Shown here: positions 25,278 through 33,437 of the stretch, piece after piece
How the letters are laid out: every line of letters starts with the position of its first letter
Numbering within the stretch: the stretch's first letter is position 1
Assembly (NCBI RefSeq): GCF_014207435.1
Contig: NZ_JACHGH010000012.1
Coordinates: 1-64,000 of the forward strand
DNA from: Salirhabdus euzebyi
Lineage (GTDB): Bacteria; Bacillota; Bacilli; Bacillales; Alkalibacillaceae
DNA length: 64,000 nucleotides
Direction: 5' to 3'
Program-made: the position numbers and the translations under genes
The notes under the pieces: generated by a model
The model's database searches: none
What the model saw: only the letters and a program-made list of their open reading frames with translations
Told to the model about the DNA's origin: nothing

Positions 25278-25801
25278 TACTTATTAAATTCCGTTTTGAT
25301 TTGTGTTAAATGAGTTCTAGATGCATCTCTTAATTCACTCATTAAACGTTTAACATCCTGTGGCAAATCGACTCGATTTACAAATTTTCCGTACATAGAA
25401 ATATTATTTATCTCATACCTCATTTCTGCTCTAAACGCTTCATCTATTGTTTCAGGTACTGTTAAAAATGTAACAACATCATTGTTATTTCTTGGGATAG
25501 GGATATTGTGCTTTCTGAACATGGAGTACAGTTCTTGAATATTTCTTTTGTTTGCATATTCCAATTGAGAAAAAGGTCGTATTCCTCTGCCAAATTGTTC
25601 TAAAACTACATCGTAACGGGTCTGAGCTAAATATTCATCTTGAATTGCGTAATGCAATGCTTCTTCTAACGTAATATTTTTATCCTGTAGTGCACCTTTT
25701 GCTCCATAATTATGTGGTATATTATCCGCTGAAATGTTGCCTTCGATTGGTATACATAACAATAAAAATGATATAAATGCTGATATTTGTATTCTTCTCA
25801 T
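25274..25801 (-). CDS. Exported DUF2202 (ferritin-like) protein
   Basis: A 175-residue protein with an N-terminal signal peptide (about residues 1-25, ISFLLLCIPIEGNISA) and a DUF2202 domain. The predicted helices are typical of ferritin-like folds: EALHYAIQDEYLAQTRYDVVLEQFG, then ELEYANKRNIQELYSMFRKHNIP-type segment, then a third with EAFRAEMRYE. Glutamates could bind iron or manganese, but enzymatic activity is unproven. Located on the outside of the membrane. ATG 25801; a plain, divergent single gene. Confidence 0.8.
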   Translation of the reverse strand: MRRIQISAFISFLLLCIPIEGNISADNIPHNYGAKGALQDKNITLEEALHYAIQDEYLAQTRYDVVLEQFGRGIRPFSQLEYANKRNIQELYSMFRKHNIPIPRNNNDVVTFLTVPETIDEAFRAEMRYEINNISMYGKFVNRVDLPQDVKRLMSELRDASRTHLTQIKTEFNKY

Positions 25802-25982
25802 TATTTATCTCCCGTCCTTTTCCAAAAAGTTATGGTTAGTTTGTGTTGAACTATATAAGCTCATGCATGTACTTGATAAAAATAAGAAGGTAATTTGAAG
25901 CAATAGTAGAATTAAACTTAATAAATGATTCAAGAGTTAAAATGTGCACTTATTCAAAGTCATAATAAAAGGATGTGTTTGG

Positions 25983-26471
25983 GTGAAGGTCGTGGTCATT
26001 TCCGATACACACATGCCAAAAAGAGGGATGAGGTTCCCTCAAACTCTTCTGAAGGCTCTTTCTGATGCCGATCTAATAATTCATTTAGGTGATTGGTTAT
26101 CAATTGATGTTTACGAAAAATTGAAGCAATTTGGAAGAATAGAAGGTGTACACGGCAACGTTGACACAGAGGAAATAAAACAATTGTTTCCAGCTAAAAA
26201 AATACTAAAAATAAACGAAATTAAGATAGGAATTGTCCACGGGCATGGGGATAAAAAGACAACGGAAAAAAGAGTATTAGAAGCATTTGAGGGGGAAGAG
26301 GTTGACTGTATTCTATTTGGCCATTCTCATATGCCATTATTAAAATTTAACAACAAAACGTTGTTATTTAATCCGGGGTCTGCTAAAGATAAACGGAAAA
26401 TGCCTTATTACTCTTTTGGAATTCTTCATATTGAGGATGACATTCGTGCAGAACATATTTTTTATAAATAG
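25983..26471 (+). CDS. YfcE-type metallophosphoesterase
   Basis: A 162-residue phosphodiesterase of the MJ0936/YfcE class. Metal-binding motifs appear in order: DTH (residues 8-10), GDW in LIHLGDW, GNVD, and GHGDKK then FGHSHMP. The family hydrolyses artificial phosphodiesters and its natural substrate is mostly unknown. The GTG start at 25983 is favoured because AAAAGGA lies 9 bases upstream and because the family begins MKVVVISDTH; an upstream in-frame GTG at 25944 has no site. A zinc-ribbon mini-gene follows after 37 bp. Confidence 0.88.
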   Translation: MKVVVISDTHMPKRGMRFPQTLLKALSDADLIIHLGDWLSIDVYEKLKQFGRIEGVHGNVDTEEIKQLFPAKKILKINEIKIGIVHGHGDKKTTEKRVLEAFEGEEVDCILFGHSHMPLLKFNNKTLLFNPGSAKDKRKMPYYSFGILHIEDDIRAEHIFYK

Positions 26472-26508
26472 ACTATGGTCTTTTAATAGTCATATGGAGG
26501 GTAGGTAA

Positions 26509-26637
26509 ATGGAGGAGTTTTTAGGAAATTGCTCCGTTTGTGGTAAAGCCATTTATTGTCGCAATGGTTTTTTTGACGGGGCTACGGAGGATGGACACCT
26601 TTATTGTTTTGACTGTGTGGAACAAAACGAGAATTAA
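26509..26637 (+). CDS. Mini zinc-ribbon protein, 42 residues
   Basis: A very small protein with two CxxC knuckles (CSVC near residue 8 and CFDC near residue 33) and a further Cys in between, enough to bind one zinc. Function unknown; such mini-proteins may be adaptors. ATG 26509 follows GGAGGGTAGG, a very good ribosome site. It lies between the YfcE-like and DUF1028 genes on the same strand and could be in one operon. Confidence 0.7.
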   Translation: MEEFLGNCSVCGKAIYCRNGFFDGATEDGHLYCFDCVEQNEN

Positions 26638-26684
26638 ATTTAGTTTAATATAATGCACATTATCGTAAAAAGGAGAAGATTATC

Positions 26685-27527
26685 ATGACATTTTCAATAG
26701 TAGGTTTTGATCCTAAAACGGGAGAACTAGGAATTGCCGTCCAATCAAAATTTATAGGAGTTGGCTCTGTTGTCCCATGGGCTAAAGCAGGTGTAGGTGC
26801 TGTTGCCACTCAGGCTTTAGCTAACCCAGCATATGGTCCAGATGGTTTGGAGCTAATGGAAGAAGGCAAAACCGCTCAAGAAGCAATTGATATTTTAATT
26901 AGTAAGGATGAAGGAAGATCAGAAAGGCAAGTTGGAATGGTTGATGCAAATGGAAATGCTGCCACATATACAGGAGAAGATTGTTTATATTGGGCAGGGG
27001 GAAGAGCAGGAAAACATTATGCAGCACAAGGTAATATTTTAGTAAACGAACAAACAGTTGAAGCTATGGCTGAAACGTTTGAAAAATCCAATGGCTCTTT
27101 AGCAGAACGACTTCTACAAGCATTAGATGCAGGACAAGCTGCAGGAGGGGACAAGAGAGGTATGCAATCTGCTGCTATATATATCGTTAAAGAAAAAGGA
27201 GGTTATGCAGAAGCTAATGATCGTTTTATTGATTTGCGTGTAGATGATCACCCAGATCCAATTAAGGAGCTTATACGCATTTATAATCTACATCAACTTT
27301 ATTTTGGTACAACAAAAGAAGAAAACATTTTAACCATTGATGGAGAAGTAAGACATAATATTGAAAAACATTTACATCGGTTAGGTTTTTTAGAAAATTC
27401 CAGTGTGGATAATGAGCAGTTGCATAAAGCCTTAACATCCTTTATTCATATTGAGAATTTTGAGGAGCGAGAATTAGAAAAAGGAAAAATCGATAAAGAA
27501 GTACTAGATTTTCTCATCAATAAATAA
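26685..27527 (+). CDS. DUF1028 family protein (Ntn-hydrolase-like)
   Basis: A 280-residue protein of the DUF1028 family. The main domain (about residues 1-200) begins TFSIVGFDPKTGELGIAVQSKF, and shows the conserved VPWAKAGVGAVATQALANP and GEDCLYWAGG blocks. The fold is related to N-terminal nucleophile hydrolases, though the first residue here after Met is Thr in TFSIV, a potential nucleophile. The C-terminal 75 residues look like the small peptidoglycan-binding-like helical domain found in longer members. Role unknown. ATG 26685 follows AAAAGGAG. Confidence 0.82.
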   Translation: MTFSIVGFDPKTGELGIAVQSKFIGVGSVVPWAKAGVGAVATQALANPAYGPDGLELMEEGKTAQEAIDILISKDEGRSERQVGMVDANGNAATYTGEDCLYWAGGRAGKHYAAQGNILVNEQTVEAMAETFEKSNGSLAERLLQALDAGQAAGGDKRGMQSAAIYIVKEKGGYAEANDRFIDLRVDDHPDPIKELIRIYNLHQLYFGTTKEENILTIDGEVRHNIEKHLHRLGFLENSSVDNEQLHKALTSFIHIENFEERELEKGKIDKEVLDFLINK

Positions 27528-27572
27528 TGTAAATGGAAAAGAAAAAAGTTTGATTCTGGGGAGGAAACGAGA

Positions 27573-28331
27573 ATGTTGAAAAAATGGTTAGCTAGTGTTG
27601 GAATTGGAAATGCAAAAGTAGATACTCAGTTAGAAAATGATCATTTACTACCAGGTGGTGAAGTAAAAGGAAAAGTTTTCGTAAAAGGTGGTAGTACAGA
27701 ACAACAAGTAGATCGCATTCAGCTTTTTGTTATGACAGAAGCAGTTCGAGAAAAAGATGATAGAAAAGTGTATGAAAAAGTTGTGATTGACTCCTTTACG
27801 ATTGGTGATTCGTTTGTAATTGGAGGAGGAGAAGAAAAGTCATTAAACTTCAATTTCCAGCTCCCTATTCATACGCCGCCAACACTTGGTAGGACAAAAG
27901 TATGGATTCAAACAGGCTTGGATGTTCCGAATGCTATTGACCCGAATGATAGAGATTATGTTAAAGTTGATCCACATTCTTCTGTTCAAGTAGTATTGGA
28001 AGCTCTAACTAATCACTTAGGCTTTCAACTAAGAAAAGTGGAAATGGAGTATTCGAAGCGTTATAGATATGTCCAGGAATTTGAGTTTTTACCGTCGACA
28101 GAGTTCCGTAGAGACTTAGATGAGTTAGAAGCGATGTTCTTCGTTAAACCAAATGGTTTGGAACTAGTCTTGCAAGTAGATAGACGAGCAAAAGGGTTGG
28201 GGGGACTATTTGCAGAGGCACTAGATATGGATGAAAGTTTTGTTCGCGTTTCATTTTCTAATGAAGAGTTAGCAGCTGGCAGTAAACCAATTGCCAACCA
28301 TTTAAAACAAACAATTAAACAATTTTCATAA
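27573..28331 (+). CDS. spo0M: Sporulation-control protein Spo0M
   Basis: A 252-residue protein with the arrestin-like fold of Spo0M. It begins MLKKWLASVGIGNAKVDTQL, with a conserved lead helix, followed by the GGEVKGKVFVKGG strand and the IHTPPTLGRTKVWIQTGLD block. In Bacillus, Spo0M modulates the onset of sporulation and cell division and is controlled by sigma-W and sigma-H. It is soluble. ATG 27573 follows GGGGAGG. It ends in a strong terminator shared with the anti-sigma gene convergent to it. Confidence 0.93.
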   Translation: MLKKWLASVGIGNAKVDTQLENDHLLPGGEVKGKVFVKGGSTEQQVDRIQLFVMTEAVREKDDRKVYEKVVIDSFTIGDSFVIGGGEEKSLNFNFQLPIHTPPTLGRTKVWIQTGLDVPNAIDPNDRDYVKVDPHSSVQVVLEALTNHLGFQLRKVEMEYSKRYRYVQEFEFLPSTEFRRDLDELEAMFFVKPNGLELVLQVDRRAKGLGGLFAEALDMDESFVRVSFSNEELAAGSKPIANHLKQTIKQFS

Positions 28332-28370
28332 AAATAAGACCTGTAGATATTAATCTACAGGTCTTATTTG
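28332..28370. terminator. Bidirectional terminator
   Basis: AATAAGACCTGTAGAT pairs with ATCTACAGGTCTTATT around a tiny loop, between convergent genes. Confidence 0.92.
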
Positions 28371-28378
28371 ATTCTATT

Positions 28379-30256
28379 TTATAACGACCAAGAAGCCCCG
28401 CCATCATTAGTCTTTAATATAGTTTTCCTGTTATTAGCATCTTCCATTAGTAAATAACCTCTGTTTTCCGTGATAAATTGAAAATGCAAGATTCTTTCCA
28501 TGTCGTATTCCACTTCTATACGATTCCATTCTGCATCTGATTTTTTTACGGAAAGCTGTTTCCCGTCACTTGAAAACCAAGTGTTTTTATTTAGAAACTG
28601 AAATGTAAGACTATTATTTTCGGCAAACTGTTCTGTTAGGCTCCAGCTATTACCACCATCACTTGTTTCAAAGAGTAAATCATATTTTTGATTTCTAGAT
28701 AAGACGGAAACGTGTAAAACTCCACTGGAATGTGAGAAGAACTTAAGTCCTTGTAAGGATAATTCTTCTGATTGATACTCAGGTGGGAGCGCAATTGTTT
28801 GGAAATTCCATGTTTCTCCTCGATCTTCGGTAAGAAATAAGGAAACATGATTTTGTTTATTTAAACCAGCAATCCATCCAGTAGAACCATTAAAAATAAA
28901 TACGTTTTCCTCTGTATCGTTCGATTCGAGTGTGTATAGTTCTTGACCGTCTTTAATGGGTAAGCGCTTGGACGACCAACTTTTTCCACCGTTGGTTGTT
29001 TCATATATTGTTGCAATTTGGTTACCTGATCTAGTGTTTTCTCTCACTAGAAGCCACCCTAATTGTTCACTTACGAACGAAAAAGTAGCAGAATGCCCTG
29101 ATAAAGAAAGGCTGTTTTCCCATGTGTATCCAAAGTCATCTGTTGAAAATATGTCAAGCTGATCCCTATTAGATGTAATCGCTGCCCAGGCACTTGCTTC
29201 AAATGTGTGGAAATCAGACAATTGCTTTGAACTATAGTCTATAGACGGAATCCATGAATCTCCTCCGTTAGAAGTATGATAAATAATTCCATCATCGATT
29301 CTGTATCCATTATTTTCATTAACCATTTTTAGCTTTCGTGTTTGATTCAAATCTAACCAGATGGCCTCTTCTTGTTCTACACTATCATGGAAGATGCCAT
29401 TTATGACGAGCACGTCAGGTTCCTTATAAATGGCTTTATAATTCATTATACGAATAGTACTACCGTAAGGGGGTTTATCCGTATTTTCCCATTTCGTGAT
29501 AAATTCCGCTATATCATTTGCTTGAAGTCCATTTCTTTGACCGAGAGGAATATTCCATGACTCCCCGTTCCCTGTCTGATCATCGTATAGAAAAACATGC
29601 TCACCATAAAAAAGATAAGAACGATAATTTGCGTCTGAAATAAAATTAGTTGTCATTTCATTCCCCAGCATGGAAACAATCATTATTACGTCCTGTTCGT
29701 TTGTGTATAGATTTAGATGGAAGCTATCCCCAGTTATAGAACCTTGCCAGCTCTCTTTCACTGTAAAATCAGTAAATTGAATGGCGCTAAGTTTCTCTTG
29801 AATATCTGGGTTTTTCTCTAAGAAACTTTCTTTTTCAGCCTGAAAGTGTTCTTCAGTGAACACGATATATTCCTGACTACTATTTACTTCTCCATTAAAT
29901 ACCGACATAAATGCAGATTCTTTTTGATCACTTACTTTATCTAATGTGGCAGGATATTCCTGTCTATTGAAATCTGAATCTGCAGACTCCTCGCTTGCTT
30001 GGTCCATACCTGATTCAAAGCTTCCCTTATGCATCGTGGAGTAAAGGATAAAGGAAAATAGGAACACAAAAGCCAAGGTAGCGAATCCACCAGCTATCTT
30101 TTTTATGCGAAATTGTTGCTTTTTATGTTTTTCTAACTTTTTAGTGGATGCTAATATAGCAGATAAAATTCGATCATCTGCCTCTTTGTCAAGGTGAGGT
30201 TTTGGTAACTGATGTAGTTGTTCTTCTATATGTTTGAATTCATCAAATTTACTCAT
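28379..30256 (-). CDS. Anti-sigma-type membrane protein with BNR-like beta-propeller repeats
   Basis: A 625-residue protein. The first 45 residues (MSKFDEFKHIEEQLHQLPKP, then ADDRILSAIL) are cytoplasmic and face the sigma factor; one membrane helix follows (about 50-70). The outer part has a linker of about 200 residues and then repeated BNR/Asp-box-like motifs (GGDSW, YTWEN, GGKSW, GETWN, GGNSW, GGASW), which would form a propeller. ATG 30256 has AAGGAGGGG upstream, and overlaps the sigma stop by 8 bp. The propeller is probably the sensor; its ligand is unknown. Confidence 0.78.
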   Translation of the reverse strand: MSKFDEFKHIEEQLHQLPKPHLDKEADDRILSAILASTKKLEKHKKQQFRIKKIAGGFATLAFVFLFSFILYSTMHKGSFESGMDQASEESADSDFNRQEYPATLDKVSDQKESAFMSVFNGEVNSSQEYIVFTEEHFQAEKESFLEKNPDIQEKLSAIQFTDFTVKESWQGSITGDSFHLNLYTNEQDVIMIVSMLGNEMTTNFISDANYRSYLFYGEHVFLYDDQTGNGESWNIPLGQRNGLQANDIAEFITKWENTDKPPYGSTIRIMNYKAIYKEPDVLVINGIFHDSVEQEEAIWLDLNQTRKLKMVNENNGYRIDDGIIYHTSNGGDSWIPSIDYSSKQLSDFHTFEASAWAAITSNRDQLDIFSTDDFGYTWENSLSLSGHSATFSFVSEQLGWLLVRENTRSGNQIATIYETTNGGKSWSSKRLPIKDGQELYTLESNDTEENVFIFNGSTGWIAGLNKQNHVSLFLTEDRGETWNFQTIALPPEYQSEELSLQGLKFFSHSSGVLHVSVLSRNQKYDLLFETSDGGNSWSLTEQFAENNSLTFQFLNKNTWFSSDGKQLSVKKSDAEWNRIEVEYDMERILHFQFITENRGYLLMEDANNRKTILKTNDGGASWSL

Positions 30257-30758
30257 CAAAAACCCCTCCTTGTTGACTCAAAGATTTTAAAGCGCGATGG
30301 TATGTAATTCTAACCTTATTTTCATTCCAATTAAGGATAGATGCGGTTTCTGCAATGGACATTTCTTTAATGCCTCGTAAAATAACAACATCGCGATAAT
30401 TTTTTCTAAGATTTTGAATGGCATGATAAAGTTCTTTCTTCATTTCAGTAAACTGAACAAAATCTTCCGGTGTTTCTGTAGAAACAGGTTCCAATTTATC
30501 ATCATATGATTGCTTCTGTACAATTTTGGAACGTTTTCTCTTTCTCATTTCATCAATCGCGGCATTTCTAGCAATGCTAATAAGCCATGTCTTTGGACTT
30601 GATGTGCCATGGAAATTATCAATATTTTTTAGTGCACGAATGAACGCTTCTTGAATAATATCTTCCACATCGGAAGTACCTGTAAAGTAAATTAAGTATT
30701 GATATATATCGTGTTTATATTGGTGATACCATTCCGTAATTACTTTTTCCCCACTCAT
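30249..30758 (-). CDS. ECF-type RNA polymerase sigma factor
   Basis: A 169-residue sigma factor. Region 2 includes DVEDIIQEAFIRALKNIDNF and SSPKTWLISIARNAAIDEMRKRKR (about residues 30-76); region 4 includes KNYRDVVILRGIKEMSIAETASILNWNENKVRITYHRALKSL. The sequence style is that of SigX/SigW relatives. It is translationally coupled with the BNR anti-sigma (8-bp overlap, exactly as in the pair at 17.6-19.3 kb). An ECF promoter 35-60 bp upstream fits self-transcription. Confidence 0.9.
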   Translation of the reverse strand: MSGEKVITEWYHQYKHDIYQYLIYFTGTSDVEDIIQEAFIRALKNIDNFHGTSSPKTWLISIARNAAIDEMRKRKRSKIVQKQSYDDKLEPVSTETPEDFVQFTEMKKELYHAIQNLRKNYRDVVILRGIKEMSIAETASILNWNENKVRITYHRALKSLSQQGGVFDE

Positions 30759-30792
30759 CCTATTTCCCCCAGAATTTTGGGTTCTTTAATTA

Positions 30793-30818
30793 GACGTTTG
30801 AACCCTAAAAAGATTTCA
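30793..30818 (-). promoter_or_regulatory. ECF sigma-type autoregulatory promoter
   Basis: On the minus strand TGAAAT (30818-30813), a 16-bp spacer and CGTC (30796-30793) match the sigma-W/X/M style TGAAAC-N16-CGTC with one change. It lies about 35 bp upstream of the sigma gene. Confidence 0.7.
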
Positions 30819-31039
30819 TACATTTGATAAAAAACTTGCTTTACGTTTGTTTTTCTTAATCTTACGTTAAATGAATAAAAATTTCGACAAAAAATGGAAA
30901 ATATTAGAGGGGTTATGGATATATAGGCGAATTATTTTTTCGTTTGTAATATATTATTTGTTGCGGTAGCTCGTTTCTCATGGGTAAAATATAAATAGAA
31001 GATAACGGTATTCATGATAAACGGAAGGAGGTAGAAGAA

Positions 31040-31636
31040 GTGAAAAAATTATCCCTTTTATTTATGATAGCAGGGTTCACACTTCTCTTATATTCTGCTT
31101 GGAATATTTGGGGAATGAAACAAAATGAACAAAAATCTTTAGCAGAAGCTAAGGAGTTGGTGGGAGCACAACAGAGTAATTCCGAACATAAGGATGGAAA
31201 AACGAAAAGTACTATATCCTTTGACGATTTTCATCCGAAAAAAGGGGATGTTATTGGGGTTCTTTATTTACCAGCTATCGATAGCGAGTTGCCTATTATT
31301 GAAGGAACGAGTGAAGATGAACTAGAAAGAGGCGTAGGACATTATAGTGATACGGTATTTCCTGGGGAAAAAGACCAAATATTATTGTCTGGTCATCGGG
31401 ATACGGTTTTTAGAAAACTAGGCGATTTACAAACTGGTGATCAATTAATTGTTGAACTTCCATACGGTACATTCACTTATGAAATATATGAAACAAAAAT
31501 AGTGGATGCAGATGATACAACTGTTATTGCATCAACATATCCTAATGAAGTATTAACGTTGTCTACATGTTATCCATTTGGATTCGTTGGTGATGCACCA
31601 GAGCGTTATATTATTTTTGCCAATCCTGTTAACTAG
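31040..31636 (+). CDS. Class D sortase
   Basis: A membrane-anchored transpeptidase of 198 residues that attaches surface proteins to the cell wall. One N-terminal helix (about residues 4-22) anchors it. His119 (LLSGHRDT), Cys177 (TLSTCYPF) and Arg189 (ERYIIF) form the catalytic set; the TLxTC pattern is standard. The architecture is that of the Bacillus YhcS class D enzyme. No LPxTG-type substrate gene was seen in this window. The GTG at 31040 follows AAGGAGG. It is divergent from the ECF sigma operon. Confidence 0.88.
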   Translation: MKKLSLLFMIAGFTLLLYSAWNIWGMKQNEQKSLAEAKELVGAQQSNSEHKDGKTKSTISFDDFHPKKGDVIGVLYLPAIDSELPIIEGTSEDELERGVGHYSDTVFPGEKDQILLSGHRDTVFRKLGDLQTGDQLIVELPYGTFTYEIYETKIVDADDTTVIASTYPNEVLTLSTCYPFGFVGDAPERYIIFANPVN

Positions 31637-31678
31637 TGAATGAAATGATATTGAAGCAAGAGAGGATGAAGAAAAAGT

Positions 31679-32155
31679 ATGGTATCCATTTATGATTTTG
31701 AACCTACTTTAGCAAATGGAGTAGTCGAACCGCTAAATACTTATCATGAAAAAGTAATACTTATCGTAAACACCGCTAGTAAATGTGGTTTCACTCCTCA
31801 ATTTGAAGGACTTCAAGAATTATATAAGGAGTATAAGGATGACGGATTGGTCGTTTTAGGATTTCCTTGTGGACAATTTATGAATCAAGAATTTGAGGAT
31901 GAAAAAGACATTGTACAATTTTGCCAAGTAAACTATGGTGTTGACTTTCCTATGTTTGAAAAGGTTGATGTAAAAGGTAGAGATGCTCATCCTTTATTTC
32001 AATTTTTAACGAATGAAAAAAAAGGAATCTTTGGTGGGGAAATTAAGTGGAATTTCACGAAATTTTTAATCGATAGAGAGGGGAATGTAGTAAAGCGATA
32101 TGCCCCTAACACAAAACCGGAAAAAATCAAAAAAGATATCGAGAAATACATCTAA
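31679..32155 (+). CDS. Glutathione peroxidase-family thiol peroxidase
   Basis: A 158-residue peroxidase of the Gpx family (BsaA-like), cysteine- rather than selenocysteine-based and probably thioredoxin-linked. Cys36 in TASKCGFT is the peroxidatic residue; the Gln and Trp partners lie in FPCGQF (Gln66) and in KWNFTKFLID. The second motif is usually FPCNQFGGQEP; here the Asn is Gly and GGQEP is MNQEF. A possible resolving cysteine lies in VQFCQVNYG. ATG 31679 follows AGAGGATGAAG. It lies 42 bp after the sortase gene and may be co-transcribed. Confidence 0.9.
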   Translation: MVSIYDFEPTLANGVVEPLNTYHEKVILIVNTASKCGFTPQFEGLQELYKEYKDDGLVVLGFPCGQFMNQEFEDEKDIVQFCQVNYGVDFPMFEKVDVKGRDAHPLFQFLTNEKKGIFGGEIKWNFTKFLIDREGNVVKRYAPNTKPEKIKKDIEKYI

Positions 32156-32168
32156 GAAAAGATGAATG

Positions 32169-32199
32169 CAAAAAAAAGGAAGGTGCTAAAAGCACCTTC
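32169..32199 (-). terminator. Terminator, minus-strand orientation
   Basis: GAAGGTGCT and AGCACCTTC form a stem; the T run follows on the minus strand only. It lies downstream of both flanking genes. Confidence 0.7.
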
Positions 32200-32309
32200 A
32201 AATGATTTATTCCATTTGGTATGAGGAATAACAGGTTCATAAAACGAAATTTTAATAAAATAGCTAAAAACCAAGTTGCCACCTATTATGTAAGCCATCT
32301 TTAAACCAC

Positions 32310-32729
32310 TTAGAAATAATATAAAGCTTCATTATATAATTCTTCCCAAAATTGAGAAAAATGATTGTTAACATCTTTATTTTTTAATTCATATGTGTTG
32401 CCATCAATTTCAATTGCTTCATTACCAACAAAACGGATATCAGCAATTAACTTTCCATGTTCGTTGAAAAGCTGGATTTCCTTGTGGATAGTATCCGACG
32501 TAGTTTTCGTTCTTTCCAGTTCCAGTGATTCTGTCACAATTGTAAAACGATTAATAATATTCGGGTTACTCGTTGTATACAGTATATCTTGATGATCAGC
32601 TGATTGAGCAGCAATTTTCACTGGTTGTTCTTTTATTAATTCTTTAAATGATAAATCGGAATGATATGTTGTAATGATAATTAATGAAAAAATAACCATT
32701 ATAAAGACAAATGCAGCAACTTTTTTCAT
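32310..32729 (-). CDS. Hypothetical exported or membrane-anchored protein
   Basis: A 139-residue protein whose first 23 residues (KKVAAFVFIMVIFSLIIITTY) form a signal peptide or anchor, followed by a small beta-rich outer domain. I do not recognise the family. ATG 32729 follows GGAGAG; the frame is open up to 32780 but without a ribosome site. The neighbours (CHY zinc finger, Gpx) do not hint at a role. Confidence 0.65.
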   Translation of the reverse strand: MKKVAAFVFIMVIFSLIIITTYHSDLSFKELIKEQPVKIAAQSADHQDILYTTSNPNIINRFTIVTESLELERTKTTSDTIHKEIQLFNEHGKLIADIRFVGNEAIEIDGNTYELKNKDVNNHFSQFWEELYNEALYYF

Positions 32730-32852
32730 ATGAATTCTCTCCGTTAATTTTTGTTTTCCATTTATTAGACGTTTTACCAAAAGGAAAGTTACACAAAAAG
32801 GAAAAATTTTTTTAAAAAATTTCTTATTTCCCTTTTTATCGCAAAAAACTTA

Positions 32853-33173
32853 TCATTCAAAATATAAATGATAGTGTAACTTACAATTTGGATTAAATAG
32901 TGCATTGCAATTTGGGCAGTTGTTATTGCTATTAAGATATTCATGGACGGTTAAAATGGAATGGCAAAGGCCACAAAAAATATGTTGTTGGTGAAAATGC
33001 TCTTTTGGAACAGGGCTTGCAGGATGGTCAGCCAACTCCTCATGACACTCATAACAACTATAATATACATTACAGCAACCCAGTCGAATTGCGATTATAT
33101 CTTGGTTGGAATGGTAATGTTTACATCTTGTTTGAGGATCCATATTTATCCCATTAACTACAGGATCAGTCAT
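32853..33173 (-). CDS. CHY zinc-finger protein
   Basis: A 106-residue zinc protein. The CHY-type finger has clustered Cys and His residues: CKHYH, CCNVYYSCYECHEELADH, HIFCGLCHSILTVHEY and CPNC, enough for three zinc ions. Related proteins (Hot13, RCHY1 N-terminal region) bind zinc in redox or ubiquitin contexts; the bacterial role is unknown. The 3' neighbour is the 139-aa exported protein. The start overlaps the end of the preceding 62-aa membrane gene by 8 bp, so the two are coupled. Confidence 0.85.
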   Translation of the reverse strand: MTDPVVNGINMDPQTRCKHYHSNQDIIAIRLGCCNVYYSCYECHEELADHPASPVPKEHFHQQHIFCGLCHSILTVHEYLNSNNNCPNCNALFNPNCKLHYHLYFE

Positions 33174-33354
33174 TTTTTTTACCCCTTCTCTTTAAGATTA
33201 AAAATCCAATAATAGCAAAATATATGATGAATAGAAAACCGCCATAAACAAAGGTGTTAAGTGCTAATAATATTTCCATTTCCTCTGCTGTTAAATATAG
33301 ATACAAGCATATAGCTATCCATAGGAAAAGACTAAGTAATCCAATCCTTATCAT
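33166..33354 (-). CDS. Small membrane protein, 62 residues
   Basis: Two predicted membrane helices (about residues 3-22 and 31-52) and a basic C-terminus (KRRGKKND). No known family recognised. ATG 33354 has AGGTGG upstream. It overlaps the CHY gene by 8 bp, which makes translational coupling likely and suggests a joint role. Confidence 0.7.
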   Translation of the reverse strand: MIRIGLLSLFLWIAICLYLYLTAEEMEILLALNTFVYGGFLFIIYFAIIGFLILKRRGKKND

Positions 33355-33404
33355 AAATTACCACCTCGTCTATTTTTACATACAATTTTAAAGTAATTAT
33401 AAAA

Positions 33405-33437
33405 GAAAAATAACCCCTAAAAAGAGGTTATTTTTCA
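33405..33437 (-). terminator. Terminator after yteA
   Basis: GAAAAATAACC and GGTTATTTTTC flank a short loop; the stem covers the stop codon of yteA. Confidence 0.8.

Noticed and set aside
33166-33354. Toxin-antitoxin pair with the CHY zinc-finger gene
   Set aside because: The partner is a zinc protein not of any antitoxin type, and the gene order and sizes do not match a known family.
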